64,000 nucleotides of DNA from Ectocarpus siliculosus (lineage: Eukaryota > Sar > Phaeophyceae > Ectocarpales > Ectocarpaceae), in the NCBI GenBank assembly GCA_000310025.1, contig FN649737.1, positions 2,741,528 through 2,805,527 on the forward strand, read 5' to 3'. Shown here one piece after another: positions 1 to 11,523 of this stretch. The stretch's first letter is position 1; every line of letters starts with the position of its first letter. A program made the position numbers and the translations under genes. The notes below the pieces were generated by a model that was not told the origin of the DNA, made no database searches, and worked only from the letters and a program-made list of their open reading frames with translations.

Positions 1-2202
1 ATGTCACACCCTCTCTGTCTCAGTTCCTCCTCGAGATCCTCTCTTTCCTTCCTGTACAACTCACACTCCCCAACTATGTGGGGTCTACTATCCTCCGATT
101 TGCCACATGGACATGTGTGTCTATCCTCCTCTTCCTCTCTCCTACGGCTGGTATACCTCTTCCTCCGTTCTGGCAAGTCCAGATCGCCTACTCGAAATTG
201 CAATTTCAGCTTTTTCGCATAGTCCATGGGGCCGTCCAAGTACTTCTTCATCCCTATCCCTTCTTTCAACTTCCCGTATATCTCCAAGTGGTCTTCGCTT
301 CGTACCTTCTTCCGAAGGGTTGCCTCCTCCCTACTCTCTAGCATCTCCTTGATTTTCGTCTTGAACCCCCCGAACCCTTCCGTGTCCAACGTCTCCTCCT
401 CGTCTCCTATCTCCTTCCAAACCTTCTCTACCACCTTGTCCCATCTGATTCCCTTCTTCCCTGGAGTCGCTTTTCCCCAAGCTGCCTCGTCAACCATGGC
501 TGGCAGTCTGTCGTCCGACATTCTACTTACCTTGTACTGCCAATTCAACTTCTGCATGTCTCTCTTTGTTTTAAGAGAGTACATTCCCAATTCTGCTCTC
601 AATACAGTGTTGCTCGTTGTACTTGAACATCCTAGTATTTTCTTGGCCGCTGCCATCTGCACCGTTTCCAGCTGCTTGACGGCCTTTTCGTTACCTTCCC
701 ATATCTCTCCTGCATACTCTAGCTTAGGTACAATCACATTCAAGAGAATACACCTCTTAATCCTAGTGTCTAGGTGTGGGTCCGTAAGGATCTCGTCCAC
801 CTTGCCTATCTGAGCTTTGCTCTTCCCAATCAACTTCGCTATGTGTGCGTCCCATGAGCACTCCTTCGAAATCTCTACTCCCAGGTACGTATACTTGTCT
901 ACTACCGGTAGTTCTTCCTCCCCCCATTTGCATTTGAATTCTACGGGATTTTCTTATCTTCGTTACAGACCACTACTGCGCATTTTCCTACGTTCGCCGA
1001 CAGTCTCCATTTTCGGGTGTATCCTACCGCCGCATCTATTTGTTCTTGCAACCCTTCTGGTGTTTCGGATACCCGCACGAAATCATCTGCAAACATCAGT
1101 CCGGACACACTCTTTCCCTCTACTTGGACTCCCTGTCTTACTGCTTCAACCGCCCTTATCAAATCGTTGATGTAAATCTTAAAAAGAGTGGGTGACATCG
1201 TACAGCCCTGTGCGACTCCTTGGAGTATATCCACGTACTTCGAAATTTCCCCATCCAACATCACCGCACTTCTTGTGCATTCTGTCATCTTTTTCAACAT
1301 CCTCCACATTTTCCCCCGGATGCCGATGTCCCACATCTTTTTCCACAATCCATTGCGCCATACGGTGTCGTAGGCTTTTTGTATATCGAGGAAGAAACAC
1401 GCCCGGCGTCTTTCCTACCTTGGATGATTTTACTCAACGTATATACATGGTCTACACAACTACGATCTGGTCTAAATCCAGCTTGTCCTTCGCTGATCTT
1501 TTGTTTTCCCTCCAACATGTCTCCCATTCTATTGTCTATCATCTTGCCAAACAGTTTCCCCACTGTGCTCAACAGGGTTATCCCTCTATAATTCCCCGGG
1601 TCAGCTTTATCTCCCTTTTTGAACAGGTTCACGACTACTCCTTCTCTCCATCTCTTCGGCGCGTACTCGTGTTTCCATATCCAGTTGAATATCCGGACCA
1701 ACATGTTAATCATCCCCTCCCCCCCCTGTTCCAAAAGTTCGTTCACAATTCCATCAGCCCCTGCCGCTTTTCTATTCTTGAGTTTCGCTACGCAGTCCTC
1801 TACCTCTTCTCGTGTGAACTCTCCCTGCAACCCGTCTACATCACTACGTTCCCTCTGAGAGCTTTCAACGTTTTCCTCTGCCCACGAGTTGATTTCCTTC
1901 TCAAACTCCGAGTCGAAGTTGTCGTTGGTGGTGGGTGTCCCAAGTTTGCGGTAGTGCTCTACTAGTACTTCCCTCTTTCCTTTAGAACTGCTTACCATCT
2001 TACCCTCGGCAGATCTTAGTGTCGTTATTTCCGTGTCTCCCCCTCTTTTGTTGCCCACTATCCCTTGAATTCCTACCCACATTTGCTTCATCCCCCCCTC
2101 AAAATCTTCGTTAGTCTTTTGGACTACTTCCTCCCACAACCCTTTCTTCTTCTTCACGACCAACTCCTTCACCCTCTTTCTACTTTCAACATACTCCTTC
2201 CA
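1..2202 (-). mobile_element. LINE retrotransposon remnant with broken reverse transcriptase ORF, continues past left edge
   Basis: The minus strand encodes a LINE-type ORF2 in several frames. From about 2172 to 1370 there is an RT fingers/palm region containing LKNRKAAGADGI and NYRGITLLSTVGKLF, then GQAGFRPDRSCVDHVY. After a frameshift near 1350 the catalytic palm continues to 941 with GVAQGCTMSPTLF and the active-site box FADD. Further frameshifts lead to a C-terminal region ending near 100 with a Cys-Cys-His-Cys cluster (CPCGKSEDSRPH...GEC), as in many LINE ORF2 proteins. The frameshifts make it a pseudogene or reflect draft-sequence errors. The 3' end and tail lie beyond base 1. It sits downstream of the last visible exon of the minus-strand PiT copy A, probably inside one of its introns. 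I cannot name the LINE clade. Confidence 0.85.
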
Positions 2203-2338
2203 TCCTGCATCTGTTTTGGGGGGGGGGGGGACTCATGGCCTTGCATGCTGTAATCGTTAAACCATTGACCTCCCATTCGGGGTGTGTGGGGGGGGAAACA
2301 ACCATGGGTGAAGAAACGAAACGTCTCCTGCATCTGTT
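2203..2338 (+). mobile_element. Short SINE-like insertion with 13-bp target-site duplication
   Basis: A roughly 110-bp segment beginning with a T/G run and a head resembling other copies in the window (actcatggccttgcatgctg, then gaccattgacct) is flanked by the same 13 bases, tcctgcatctgtt, at 2203-2215 and 2326-2338. A target-site duplication of this length is typical of LINE-machinery (target-primed) insertion. It interrupts the LINE remnant, so it is younger than the LINE. Confidence 0.6.
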
Positions 2339-2871
2339 GACCAAACCACGAACATAGGGACAAAAATCAGGGCTCGGGAGTGCCATACCGGAAAATATTG
2401 GGTGCGTATGGGCAGGGGGGCGTTCCAGAAAAAAAGGGGAAACAAACATGCTAAAAAAACCAATATATGTCGTCGCGGTGCAGTTCGTGTGCGGTCATGG
2501 TAAGGGGATAGGGGGGAGAGAGCGAGTGCAGCAGCGTTGTTGGCCTCCTTGTCGACGGAGTGCATGGTGGATAAGAGCCTTGGAGAGTTGGAGAACAATC
2601 TCAGACCGTCGCCGGGGTTGAGAAATAGATCAAGCCGTTGGTATCAAAGCGGCTAGGTCGAAGGAAAAACTCCATGCAAACGATGAAAATGTGTGCGTGA
2701 CGAACGGATTTCGCTGCATCGACTCCTCGTGCCAAGGGATACCTGTGGCTCCGAAACGACCAGTGCCTAGAAGCCGGTGGTACCAGCAGCCGCAGCAAGT
2801 TTGGGTAGAGCATATGTAGGTGGCATGTAGGTGGCATTCGAAATCAGCCTTTGTTGGTCTAATCTACTCAC

Positions 2872-5800
2872 CGTCAAGGGCGACAATGATCATTACCAAG
2901 ACGGGGAACACCCAGAAGGATCGTCGGAAGGCGTGGGGAGACCGCAGTACCTGCATGAAAGAGTTTCACACGATGCAAACGTGGAATGGGTATGGCGGGG
3001 ACACTGTTAAAAACGAGCAGCGTACTCTCATTGGTACATTCTAGCACCCTGCATGCTGCTCCAACTATTTGGGGCAGGGGGGGGGATACAGAAGCCGAAA
3101 TAAAGCTATTTTGCTGACTAAGAGTCTAAAGGTTCGACTTCGGCTTGTAAAGGGCACAGGCATAGGAGGAGAGGCAGGAGCCACATAAAATTCGACACAC
3201 AGGAAAGAGCACTCACGAAGGTACGGAGTGCCAGGAACACCAGACACGACGCGACCCCCGCGACGATCGGCGACAGGAGCCAGTACAGGAGAATGGCGCC
3301 GACTCCTTGAAAGCCAGGAAAGTGTTCCGATTCTCGGTGCCAAACGACGCACGCTCGCCCCCCGTAGGCGAGGGTCATCCCCACAATGCTGCTGATCGTG
3401 GACTGGGTGGCGGACACGGGAAGCTCGAGGTAGGACGCGAGCAGGAGCCACATCGCCGTCGTGTACAAGACACACATCATGCCGTACATGAGCACACCGG
3501 GGTTGTCGAGGAAGCAGCTCACCTGCTGGGCGGGATGCATTTTGATGCCGTAAGATCCCGGACGGAAAATCAACCTACCGACCCCAACCAAAATTTCATA
3601 CTTTCCTTCTGTTTGCGAGGGAGGCTCGTGGCGTGATATTGTCGCCCCCGAAATCGACCACCCGCGTCGCGGCTTCATGCTGTCAAGTTCTGATGTCGAC
3701 CAGAAAATGTCCCTACAGCTATGCGGTTCTTTTCACTCTTCGAAGGTACCATGCGACGCCACAGCTGTTTCGTTGTTGCTTTCCGTGCAGGGGCGGGGGG
3801 GGCGGCGCGAAAATAACCACTCTGCCCCCTACAAAAAAACATGCACTTCTGTTCAGCTAGGTAGGGGGGTGGGAGCACCGAAGATTTCTGATGTCATGGG
3901 GGTATCGCACCATCGTGTTTCATATTGGGGCGTTTCTTACGTTGTGGCCGAGATTGAGCTATGTTTCTTGGCCCTTGTTTCACATTTTTCGTAAAAACCT
4001 TGAGCCTTCTTTGTTAACATGCTTTTTCTTAACTGCGGGCGCTATCTGTAGGGTAGTCGCGTGCCAGCGATTCGGGTCTCCCACACTTTCTACAGTTTTG
4101 CTAAACCGCCCATGGGGAATGCCCATGGGTAGCCCATGGGCGGTGGACCGTCATTGAGTGCCCTTCAACCGAACCAGCGTACTCCTAGACAATAGATTAC
4201 CAGCTTTGGAAGGGGAATTGTAACGGCTAAAGATACTAACACTAAGTCTTAACCCTAATCCCAAGCCCACACGATACGTCCTAGGTTGGCGCTGGTGGCA
4301 AAGTTCTAGGTTGATGTGCCGGTGGCTAAGGTGAAGATCTAGGTTGATATGCCGGTGGCGAAGTTCCAGGTTAAGTGCCCACGGTGGGCACTTCGTTGAG
4401 AGTTCATGGGTTACCCATGGGCCCACCCATTGGCAGCTCATGGGCAGCCCATGGGCCAGTCCATGAAGTGCCAATGGGCGGCGCATGGGCTGCCCATGGG
4501 CAACGTAAATAACACAAAACTCCCAGATTCAGCGAGGATGATGTTATTCTGCAGAACCTGGTGTGTACCTGGAGGAGGAGACGGGAACGGAGGCGAAGAC
4601 ACCATGCGGGGGGGATGCTGTATGCCGATGACGCCGGCGTCGTATCGAGGTCTGCCGAAGGACTGGCGAGAATGATGACCGTCATCGTGGAGGTGCTCGG
4701 GGAGTTCGGGCTGACGGTATCGGAGAAAAAGACGGAGACGCTCCTGATGCGCGCAAAGGAGACGCAGACAACGCCACCGCCCCCACCGCCACCGCTGATC
4801 ATCGAGGAAGCATGGCAGAGGTACGCCCAGATGACTGAATTCCGGTACCTAGGTGGCCTCGTCAACGAACATGGCGACCTCACCCGGGAGATCAATTACC
4901 GGAGCAGAGCAGCGTGGGCATGCGTCAGGAGACATGTCCAGGCGCTCTTCGACAGGCCGAAAGCACTATTCCGACTCAAGACTCACCTGCTCCAGGCCGA
5001 GGCGATGGAGGCACCGCTGTACGGCTGCATGACATGGGCCCCACGTCAAGACCAATACCGGACGCTGCGGACGATACACCACCGACTGCTCCTGCGAGTT
5101 ATCGGTTACCAACGCAAGAAGGGCGCCTACCGGCAGCTTTCCTACGCCCAGACCCTGAAGAGGGTAGGGTGCCAGAGCGTGGAAAGTGATTCGGCAACGG
5201 CGCCAGCTGTTCGCGGGAGCGCCGGCAAGGCAGCCAGACGGACGACTCCCCAAAACGGGTGATGCTTGGCGAGCTGGGGGGGGGGGAGGGCCCAGGCAGG
5301 GGGAAACCGGAGCAAAACTGGTCGATGTGCCTGAAGGACGACCTCAAGATGTTCGAAGCAGAGCACGGATCTACGGACGCCGAGCCATCTTTCTTTGGAG
5401 TCCCGGAAACAACTTGGATGGAAACAGCGAAGGTGGACCAGGGGGTACCGTGGCATACAGGGGTACTGCAGGGAGCTAAGAGGTTCATGGCCTCCTGGCA
5501 CAAGAAGGATGAGGAGGCTAGCCGACAACGAGCGCTCAACCGAAACAAGAAGCCCGGCAACAACACGGACACGGCAACAACCACGGGGGCGGGAGGGGTA
5601 CAGCAGGCGGACGAGACGGCGAGGAAAGACAGGAAACGCGAAGAGGCGGACCGAGTGACGCGAAACACTGGGCCGAATTGAACCCCTTGCTGGACTCATC
5701 CCCCCCCCCCCCGGCATCGTACCATTGCACCAACCCCCCAAGAGCGATGACGTGCATTTGCTGGCTCAGGTGGCCCGTTTTGAGTTGTGTGTTTTGTGTT

Positions 5801-7667
5801 GTATTGTGTTGCTCCGTATGTTTGTTTGTGGTCTGTCGCTATAGCGTGTGTCTTCCTTTGTCTGTGTCTTTCTCGATCGCTTTCCCGTCTCTCCATCTGC
5901 CCTCTTCTTCTTCTTCTTTTTCTTTTCCTTTTTTCTTTCTTTTTCTAATCTAGGGTTACCTCGCATAGCGTGTAGAGGCGAGCGGAGTGGCCTAGACTAT
6001 CTGCCGTAGACTTTTATTGGCTTGCGGACCCTTCGGGTCCATCTTGTTCTCGTATACCTTTTTTGGGTAAGTTGGCCTGTGACCACGGGAATCGGCCCCG
6101 TCAAGTGTTAGACTATAAGTACGGACAGAGGAAGGTACCGTGGGCAGAGAGAACGGAACGATTTTTAATGTTTAAGACAACAACAACAACGACAACAACA
6201 ACAACAACAACAACAACAGTAGTGTGGGAGATGGCAGCAGGCACAAAGTTTGGTAACTTGTTGGTAACTTGGGAAAAGCGGTGGTTGGCGCGTCGGTGCT
6301 TGGTATGCATACAACAGGTACAGTAGTTTACAAGTGCTGCAAGGGCTACCGACTCGCAAATCAAATCGCGTGACATTCATAGTTGACATGATGGAATTGA
6401 TCAAGTTGTATCCTAGGGCTACCGATGCAGAAAACTGGACACGGGGTTACCGTTGACATGTCAAAATCAAATTACGGTTCCGTATGCATACGTTTCTCTA
6501 AAAATTGCGCACCTACCCTGCTGCCACTCGGCGAGAGTCCAACAACGATTCTGCACAGAGAAACCTAGCTGCCGCCGATACACAGCTAAAAAAATGGAAC
6601 CACCAACAACGTTGTGGTTGGTAGCTTGCAAGGGTGCGAAAAAACCAAGACGCAGCTGCATGTAAGTGTCGTATCGCTCAAATGATACGTGATCACGTGA
6701 TGTTTTTCAAGAACCCCCCCCCGAAAACACCAACAAGAACAAGGGAACTATGTACCTGCTTAGACGGCGGAACGTGCACTACAAAAGATGGTAGTAACCC
6801 ACAGGTCCAGTGCGAACGTAGCTAAACGCAGTGCACGCCTCATGATAGAGTTCGGCGAACTTACGTAGGGTCGCGAAGATACTTGCTGTCCGCCTGAACA
6901 CAGGTAAATGTTCTACCCCATGCCTCATCCTTTCGTGCGCAGGAACAAATAAATACGAAGTACAGCAGTGTACAAATGTTTGTGCGCTCCAGGTAGAATA
7001 TAAGCGTGGTAGACTATGCATACTCACATCAGCAATGCTCTCGGAAATCGCTGTCATCGCCTGACGACCCAGGAGCAGCGCACCAAAGAACTCGCATATG
7101 CCCGCCAGCAACAGCGCTTTCCTGTTGTGTCATTGCAAGGCGCCATGGGAAAAAACGAAAAAACGAACGACCGCAGTGTGCGCGAGACTGAGACACGGAT
7201 GAAGTGAACTGGAACTGCATGGCATATGTACAGGAACGAGGAGACAAACACAGAATCAGAACCGACGGGGGGCAGCAGCAGCAGGCCACAGCGGGCAAAG
7301 CGGCGGCAAGCAGCAGTCCGCCCTCCTTGAACCTTCCCATCAAGACAGCCCACGTGTTACAGCAGTCGTTGAGTTTGAGGTGGCATCGCAACGGTTTGCA
7401 GAACCATATCTGGGTGTTTTATTGCAGGAGATTATTTAGGGTTATAGTAACGTTGCACCGAAGGGTTGAAAAAAAGCAAGTTGGTTGTACTCACTTCAGA
7501 GTCAAGGCCTTGCTCCCCACAGATGTCGCAAAGGAGTTTGCGACATCGTTGGCTCCAATGCCCAAGGCCGCGCATAAAGCACCGAGAGAGGCCACCGAAA
7601 CAATCCAAAGCCACTGGCCCGTAGCCTCTGGTGCGAGCACGCGCTGCTCGTGAAACGTCTGCGTCAT
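2872..7667 (-). CDS. PiT-family (SLC20-like) phosphate transporter, copy A, 5' four exons (partial)
   Basis: Sodium/proton-coupled inorganic phosphate transporter of the PiT/PHO-4 family, an integral membrane protein. The exons on the minus strand are 7667-7495 (start ATG at 7667, MTQTFHEQRVLAPEA), 7121-7028, 3522-3217 and 2950-2872. Phases are continuous and all introns are GT-AG. Exon 1 holds the family signature [20 protein letters not shown]. Exons 3-4 hold [14 protein letters not shown] and the membrane segments around LLLASYLELPVS. Exon sizes match copies B and C exactly: exon 2 is 94 bp in all three, and exons 3+4 sum to 385 bp, the size of the single exon 4 of B and C. Unlike B and C, copy A has no intron before GIGANDVAN but has one in the middle of the 385-bp block. 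The second half of the protein is not seen; a LINE follows and the window ends, so whether the gene is intact is unknown. Intron 2 (3523-7027) carries another LINE fragment and a CCCATGGG repeat tract. Confidence 0.88.
4108..4510. repeat. CCCATGGG-rich short repeat tract
   Basis: Variants of tgcccatgggc recur at 4110-4142 and 4400-4505, around three diverged ~35-bp repeats with the core aggttgatgtgccggtggc (about 4280-4390). Many copies contain the palindrome cccatggg. It lies in intron 2 of PiT copy A directly upstream of a truncated LINE. No coding role is seen. Confidence 0.6.
4525..6220 (+). mobile_element. 5'-truncated LINE with RT fragment and (CAA)n tail
   Basis: Plus-strand LINE remnant in an intron of PiT copy A. 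The frame from 4561 encodes the end of an RT palm with the active-site box YADD (near 4620), followed by FRYLGGLVNEHGDLTREI and a thumb/C-terminal region to about 5260. A frameshift in the G-rich stretch near 5270 moves the frame to 5259-5681, which ends at a stop. A pyrimidine-rich 3' UTR follows (5870-5950). The last 200 bases contain ctgtgaccacgggaatcg and end in imperfect (CAA)n at 6176-6218. The same 3' end occurs at 29333, 31021 (inverted) and 61500, which defines the family. Confidence 0.85.
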
Positions 7668-10457
7668 GCTTTATTTAGGAGGGTACGCAACACATCACCT
7701 GCAAATCTGCTTGCCGAGTAACTCCGGTCCTTGGAGAAAAAACAAGAGCTGCTGTCCTGGAGAAGCGGTAGATAGCTCCCCTCGACTTACGAAACTGCTG
7801 AAGAGGCAGGGGGGGAGAGTTCTCTAATGAAATCCGATTGCACGTGGTGTGGGCCAACCGCGGCAAAACGGAAAACATGAGGGGGAGCGAATTTTTATAT
7901 TTTCCGTCCCCGAGAAATTTTGAAATTTCGTAAGGAATCATGAGCTTGCGCAAGAAGCTACGGCCGTAGAAGACTAGTTGTCTAAAAGCAGGTTGTACAT
8001 ACCCCTGAATATGCCTAAAACCCCAACACGAACACGAACCGGTTGATGTGAGGTCACAGCAGTACACTGCTACACAAACGTTGACATGTGCTGTATCGTG
8101 TTACAGTATGGTATTTGGACTGTTGGACTAATTATAGTACCATCTAGGAATTTCCCGACCACCTGCCCCTCCTATTGTACAAGGATTCTGACTTATATAG
8201 CGGCAATCGTTAGTATGTAGCAGCAGCAGGCGATCTACAAGCGTTCCCCCTTTCTCAGTATTGCGTGGGAGAGGGCGATAGCGAGCGACTGAGAGAGAAA
8301 GGAAGGATACAAGGAAGGAAACGGACTGAAGAAGCGAAGCGGCTCCAACCTGCGCACAGGTCGGACTATGTAGCCCCACACTGAACCCGCGTCAAACATC
8401 GTCACAATCGTTATCGTTATCGTTATCGTGCAAGGCGGAGTGTTATACTTCGTGTATATTGGTACATTTATATCGTGGCCCCGCGTTTGGACGGCCGACT
8501 AACCACCGACAAGATTTTTGTGCTGCTTGGTCGAATCAATATAAATGGCGGTCTCCATGGTGGTCTGTCTCCATGTGAGGCGACTTTGCTACGTCGTTGT
8601 CGAGGGCAATGGACGGACGGTTGATACAGCTCGGTTGTTGATAAAGCTACATTGACACATAGACTATTATACTGGTATACAAGAAGAACGAAAGACACGG
8701 CATATTGTTTATCTCTAGCTACATATATCAGACTTATGATCCAGTCGTCACCAACTCCCTATCGGTTGGTGTGAGGTTAGTGCCCCGCCGTGGTAGGTGC
8801 AAAAAGGCGTACACAGGATCTATCTGAAGGCTACATTAGTCGTGTGTATTCCAACATGAGACCACTCTTTCTTCTGAAATTACGTATATCGCCGCCGGGT
8901 GACTACTTTTTTTTACGAACATGGAGAGCGATCTGGTTGTCGAGCGAGTCGGAAACATGCAAACTACCATTGTAGCAGGTTTCCCCCGCGTTCACCGTGA
9001 AGGTTTCATCATCGCATCCCCTTCGAAAGTGGAAATATCTCGAACGGGGTAGTCTATCTACCTTTGTAGATGTGGGCATATTCTTCGAATAATATACGTA
9101 CGTTGTTATTGTGGTTTCGGCACGTGTGGTTTGTTGTCACGCTCGCGGGGGCTTCCTGTTGAGAGCGTTTCTGCACAGAACGTGACCGTTATGATGAGTG
9201 AGAACAGGGGGGGGGCGAGGCCCGAGCGGAAACTCGCGAGTCAAGTCCATCAACCCATAGAGTTCACCCACGTACCACCCGGAGATTCATGTTCTGCCGA
9301 GTACACACTAACAGCCTCCCGACGCAAACAAGAAATACAATCTACGATCTACGAAACCTTCCTCACGAATCGCCAGGCGAAAAGCTAGTAAGTCAATAAA
9401 CCCGAATCCAAATCCATCGTTCGTTGTATCCAAAGCATATCTTCACGGACCACCTCCGACTCTCGGATCTACCATTCAGATTCTGGAATTATACTCCTCC
9501 ACCAATTCTTACGGGCCGGCCACTGGACGATTCAGTCCCGTTCCGCAAACCCCCGATTTCCTTCATTCTATTTCACATTCTATGCATAGAGTCATCATTC
9601 AACAGTCTACCCTCTCAAGACGTATCGTCACAGATTCACAGCCCCCCAGCTGCAACATGGTCCCAAACACAACTTTTATCCGCCCAAACAGATTGCCCAT
9701 CCCAAACACAAGATCCCTCGACTACTAACGCGGTAGCAAACAAACAACAATGAATTTGCCTCCAGATTCCGCAAATAACACGCAGGAAACGCAAAAAAAA
9801 CAAGTAACTTTGAAATCCCCCGTATTCTAACAATTACGACACGTAGTTCACCGCAGACAACGTGAGGTAAAGAGCGTCGATTCGCGGATAGCTCATATCC
9901 TCAAGGAGCCAGAACATTCGAAGGCAGGAGCGTGTGCTCAGCTAGGCATACACGTATCGAAGCCACTCGTACGCGAAGTAACCCAACGTGCCAAAAACAG
10001 CATCTCGAACCCGGCCCCGACGGAAGACAGCTGCAAACGACAACAATCCGTGTTCTGCTGATTGTACACTTGACAGTTTCCACCTGCAAAGCAGGTCGTG
10101 GCCTCCAACAGATGTCTAGATTGTATGATGAGTCAGGTGATAACCAACAGGAGAGCGTGACCCGGAGCTGTGTATCTCTGGTACTTGCACAGTTGCATAA
10201 CACCGCTGGTGTCAAGCACTTCGACTGGAATACTACCCTCTATACGTGTACATGTGCGTGCTACGAAAGGCATAACTGGTGTGGCCTTTGGAAAGGCGGG
10301 GCAGACTCCTTTTACATGACGCGGCACAACCTTTGCACGATACAAGTGGGCGATTTGAACCTAACAGTTGCTTGTCCTCAACACTGACTGCACCGCATCC
10401 ACAACAAGAGCGTGTCATCCACGATGTCCTACCCCCGTTTTTCGATGCACGCCCCCT
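7668..10457. other. Region upstream of PiT copy A, no recognised gene
   Basis: This lies between the start of PiT copy A and the 3' end of the polyprenol reductase gene, both on the minus strand. Open frames are short and show no recognisable motif or paired splice signals. A small gttatc microsatellite sits near 8408-8428. The promoter of copy A should be in the part nearest 7668, but no element can be pointed out with confidence. Confidence 0.5.
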
Positions 10458-11479
10458 TCACCACACCCCGGGGATAAGTCTCCTACGGTCCCGGGGGTAG
10501 TCCTCGAACTTCTGCTGGTACCACGCCTGGACCCAACCGGCGACCAGCGCCTGGTTCGCGAACACCCATGCGAACGCCACGAGGTAGCCTTGCCCCAGAC
10601 CTCGGCCCTTGAAGCTCCCCAGCAGGACGAAGGAGCCGTACACTAGCAGCTCGGCGAAGTAGTGCGGGCACGACACGTACCGGAACCAGCCCGCCGTGGG
10701 AATGGCGTACTTGGTCGCCTGGGTGGTCGATGGGGTGCACGAAAGAGGTGGAAGGGGTGGCGGTCGTGCCGCAGGGCGCGGGGCTCCAGTGGTTGCTTGC
10801 CGAAGACAACCGGGGATAATTTTCCTCGGTGACCCTCACCCTAGTTGGGCGAGAACGCCGCGAAACAACGACAGCTGCTACTACAGCAGCAGCCCGCGTT
10901 GATGTTTCGCGTACATATGCTGCGATGGTGAACGAGATTGCGGTGTATCCGTCGATGCTACACAGCACAATATTTCTGGGGCTGACGGAGTAAGACGCGG
11001 CCCTTGCGCTCGTATCACTCCATGCCGTCCCCGACAGACCAACAGACAGCCCCCATATACGCAGTAATGCTAATACCGACTAGATCTTGCCCAATAGGTC
11101 ATTTCCGAGGCAGAAGGGCTCTGTGCTTGGTGGGTAGCACGCACGGGCGGCACACCGACATTGCAAGACTAGCGCCAACATCGTGCTTATCTTTCTTGCC
11201 CACCGTTGGCAGGGTGGCAAAAAGTGCGTGCTTACCCGCAGAACCCATCTTCGTTGTGAAGTGTGAACACACACACACACACAAACAGCCTTCTCAGACG
11301 TATGCAGTTTTCTTCTGTTGCTACTGGTTCTATTTTTTATCCGGAGAATAGGTTGGTCTCCCCCATGCCGCCCCCACACGGGGTCCCAGTTAATGGCATT
11401 TAGAAGTGTTTCGTGTTTTCAACCGCTCCGAGACTGACGTCTTTTCATTGGTCAGCCGGTTAGCGCGGTCGACGCGAAT

Positions 11480-11523
<44 letters not shown>

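Noticed and set aside
6063-6404. Poly-Thr, poly-Val and poly-Cys frames over the (CAA)n tract
   Set aside because: Low-complexity translations of the LINE tail; no other coding evidence.
9131-9753. Two adjacent open frames in the region between PiT A and the reductase gene
   Set aside because: No recognisable domain, no splice-consistent partner, and composition typical of the surrounding non-coding DNA.
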